From positions 1 to 64,000 of the forward strand of contig NZ_JALAGU010000033.1 in NCBI RefSeq assembly GCF_022712275.1: a stretch of 64,000 bases of DNA, read 5' to 3'. The DNA comes from Corynebacterium sp. Its GTDB lineage: Bacteria; Actinomycetota; Actinomycetes; Mycobacteriales; Mycobacteriaceae. Position 1 is the first letter of the stretch. Every line of letters begins with the position of its first letter. The position numbers were made by a program, and so were the translations under genes. The notes below the pieces were generated by a model. That model was not told where the DNA came from, searched no databases, and saw only the letters and a list, made by a program, of their open reading frames with translations. Shown here piece by piece: positions 63,274 through 64,000 of this stretch.

Positions 63274-64000
63274 ATGACCGTCATCTATGATCCGACCAAG
63301 CCGGAGCGCAACCGCCCCGCCCCCCTGCCGGACGCCGAGGCCGAGACCCGCCTCTCCGCCCTCGCGGACCAGGCCCGCGCCGACATGGCGCTCATCGGCC
63401 ACAACCACGACTGGGTCCCCGCCCCGGCCGAGGGGGCGTACAACGTCCTCGTCCTCGGTGCCGGCCAGGCCGGTCTGGGCTCCGCCTTCGCCCTGTCGCG
63501 CCACCGCATCGGTGCGGTGAAGGTCATCGAGGGTGGCCCGGCCCACGAGGTCGGCTGCTGGACCCGCTACGCCCGCATGCACACGCTGCGCAGCCCGAAG
63601 AACATGAAGGGTATCGAGCTCGACATCCCGTCGCTGCACACCGAGCGCTGGTTCGAGGCGAAGTACGGCAAGGAGGCGTGGGATGCCACCGACCTGGTCC
63701 CCCGTGAGGACTGGAACGAGTACCTCACCTGGTACCGCGACGTCACCGGTGCGGACGTGGACTTCAACACCACCGTCACCGCCGTCCACAAGCCGGACGC
63801 GTCAGGTTACTTCACCGTCGTCGCCACCCGCGACGGTGAGCGGGTCGAGTACCGGGCCCGGCGCGTCATCTTCTCCCTCGGGCTCAAGGGTGGTGGCGGA
63901 ACCTTCCTGCCGCCGCTGGTCGAGAACCTGCCGGAGCATCTGCGCTTCCACACCGAGGACGACATCGACTTCAATGCCCTGGCCGGTAAGCGCGTCCTCG
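63274..64000 (+). CDS. flavin-containing monooxygenase-like protein, N-terminal part (3' end outside window)
   Basis: 242 residues are visible. A polar ~57-residue N-terminus precedes the FAD-binding motif VLVLGAGQAGLGSAFAL near residue 60, then VIEGGPAHEVGCWTRYARMHTLRSPK near 83. RRVIFSLGLKGGGG near 198 is the second dinucleotide region. Similarity is to FAD/NAD(P)-binding oxidoreductases of the FMO/YhcX kind; the substrate is unknown. Being just downstream of the allantoin operon but with its own promoter, a link to purine catabolism is only suggestive. Confidence 0.8.
   Translation, partial: MTVIYDPTKPERNRPAPLPDAEAETRLSALADQARADMALIGHNHDWVPAPAEGAYNVLVLGAGQAGLGSAFALSRHRIGAVKVIEGGPAHEVGCWTRYARMHTLRSPKNMKGIELDIPSLHTERWFEAKYGKEAWDATDLVPREDWNEYLTWYRDVTGADVDFNTTVTAVHKPDASGYFTVVATRDGERVEYRARRVIFSLGLKGGGGTFLPPLVENLPEHLRFHTEDDIDFNALAGKRVL

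Overview
The window is about 67% G+C, densely coded on both strands, and looks like chromosome of a high-GC Corynebacterium (C. variabile / C. nuruki / C. glyciniphilum type). Support comes from a Septum_form lipoprotein, a tuberculostearic-acid gene pair, two tiny PorA/PorH-like porin peptides, corynebacterial FecBCD and YibE/F proteins, and many genes whose start codon sits 6-8 nt after a TANNNT box (leaderless mRNAs). Species assignment is inference. No rRNA, phage, intact insertion sequence or CRISPR array was seen.

Layout. 1-3.2 kb: lipid/hydrolase genes (Abhydrolase_9 membrane protein, condensation-type acyltransferase, alpha/beta hydrolase). 3.2-5.4 kb: a tRNA island with two identical tRNA-Arg(ACG), tRNA-Ser(GCT), a short-chain dehydrogenase and a duplicated tRNA 3' end. 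5.4-13.4 kb: pat, an OHCU-decarboxylase-like gene, a Septum_form lipoprotein, tmsA/tmsB (10-methyl fatty acids) and hrpB. 13.4-20 kb: two GlsB-like membrane proteins and the xdhABC operon. 20-25.5 kb: housekeeping enzymes, a gamma-class carbonic anhydrase and the porin-peptide pair. 25.7-29.6 kb: an NCS1 permease, a sirtuin and a decayed toxin-antitoxin locus. 29.6-35.3 kb: a complete urease operon in which a CbiX-like chelatase with a His-rich tail sits where ureE is absent. 35.4-41.7 kb: a PepSY protein, an ArsR/cation-exchanger pair, a luciferase-like oxidoreductase and a ridA gene with an in-frame amber codon. 41.8-45.6 kb: a four-gene FecBCD-type importer plus methyltransferase operon. 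46-56.5 kb: TetR-controlled pairs, an ABC-F gene with a probable leader-peptide attenuator, a YibE/F exporter and an MFS pump. 56.7-64 kb: an allantoin operon (racemase-fold protein, NCS1 permease, DUF6986 aldolase-like protein, allantoinase, allantoicase) and the start of a flavin monooxygenase.

How it fits together. Purine nitrogen salvage dominates. Purine/allantoin permeases bring substrate in, xanthine dehydrogenase makes urate, allantoinase and allantoicase release urea and ureidoglycolate, and urease finishes with ammonia. Uricase is not in the window. Metal handling is a second theme: His-rich tails occur on the urease chelatase, the ArsR protein, YibE/F and the PepSY protein.

Among non-coding features, the most notable are a 67-bp palindromic element present three times with compensatory arm changes, several 10-bp tandem arrays, and the ABC-F leader.
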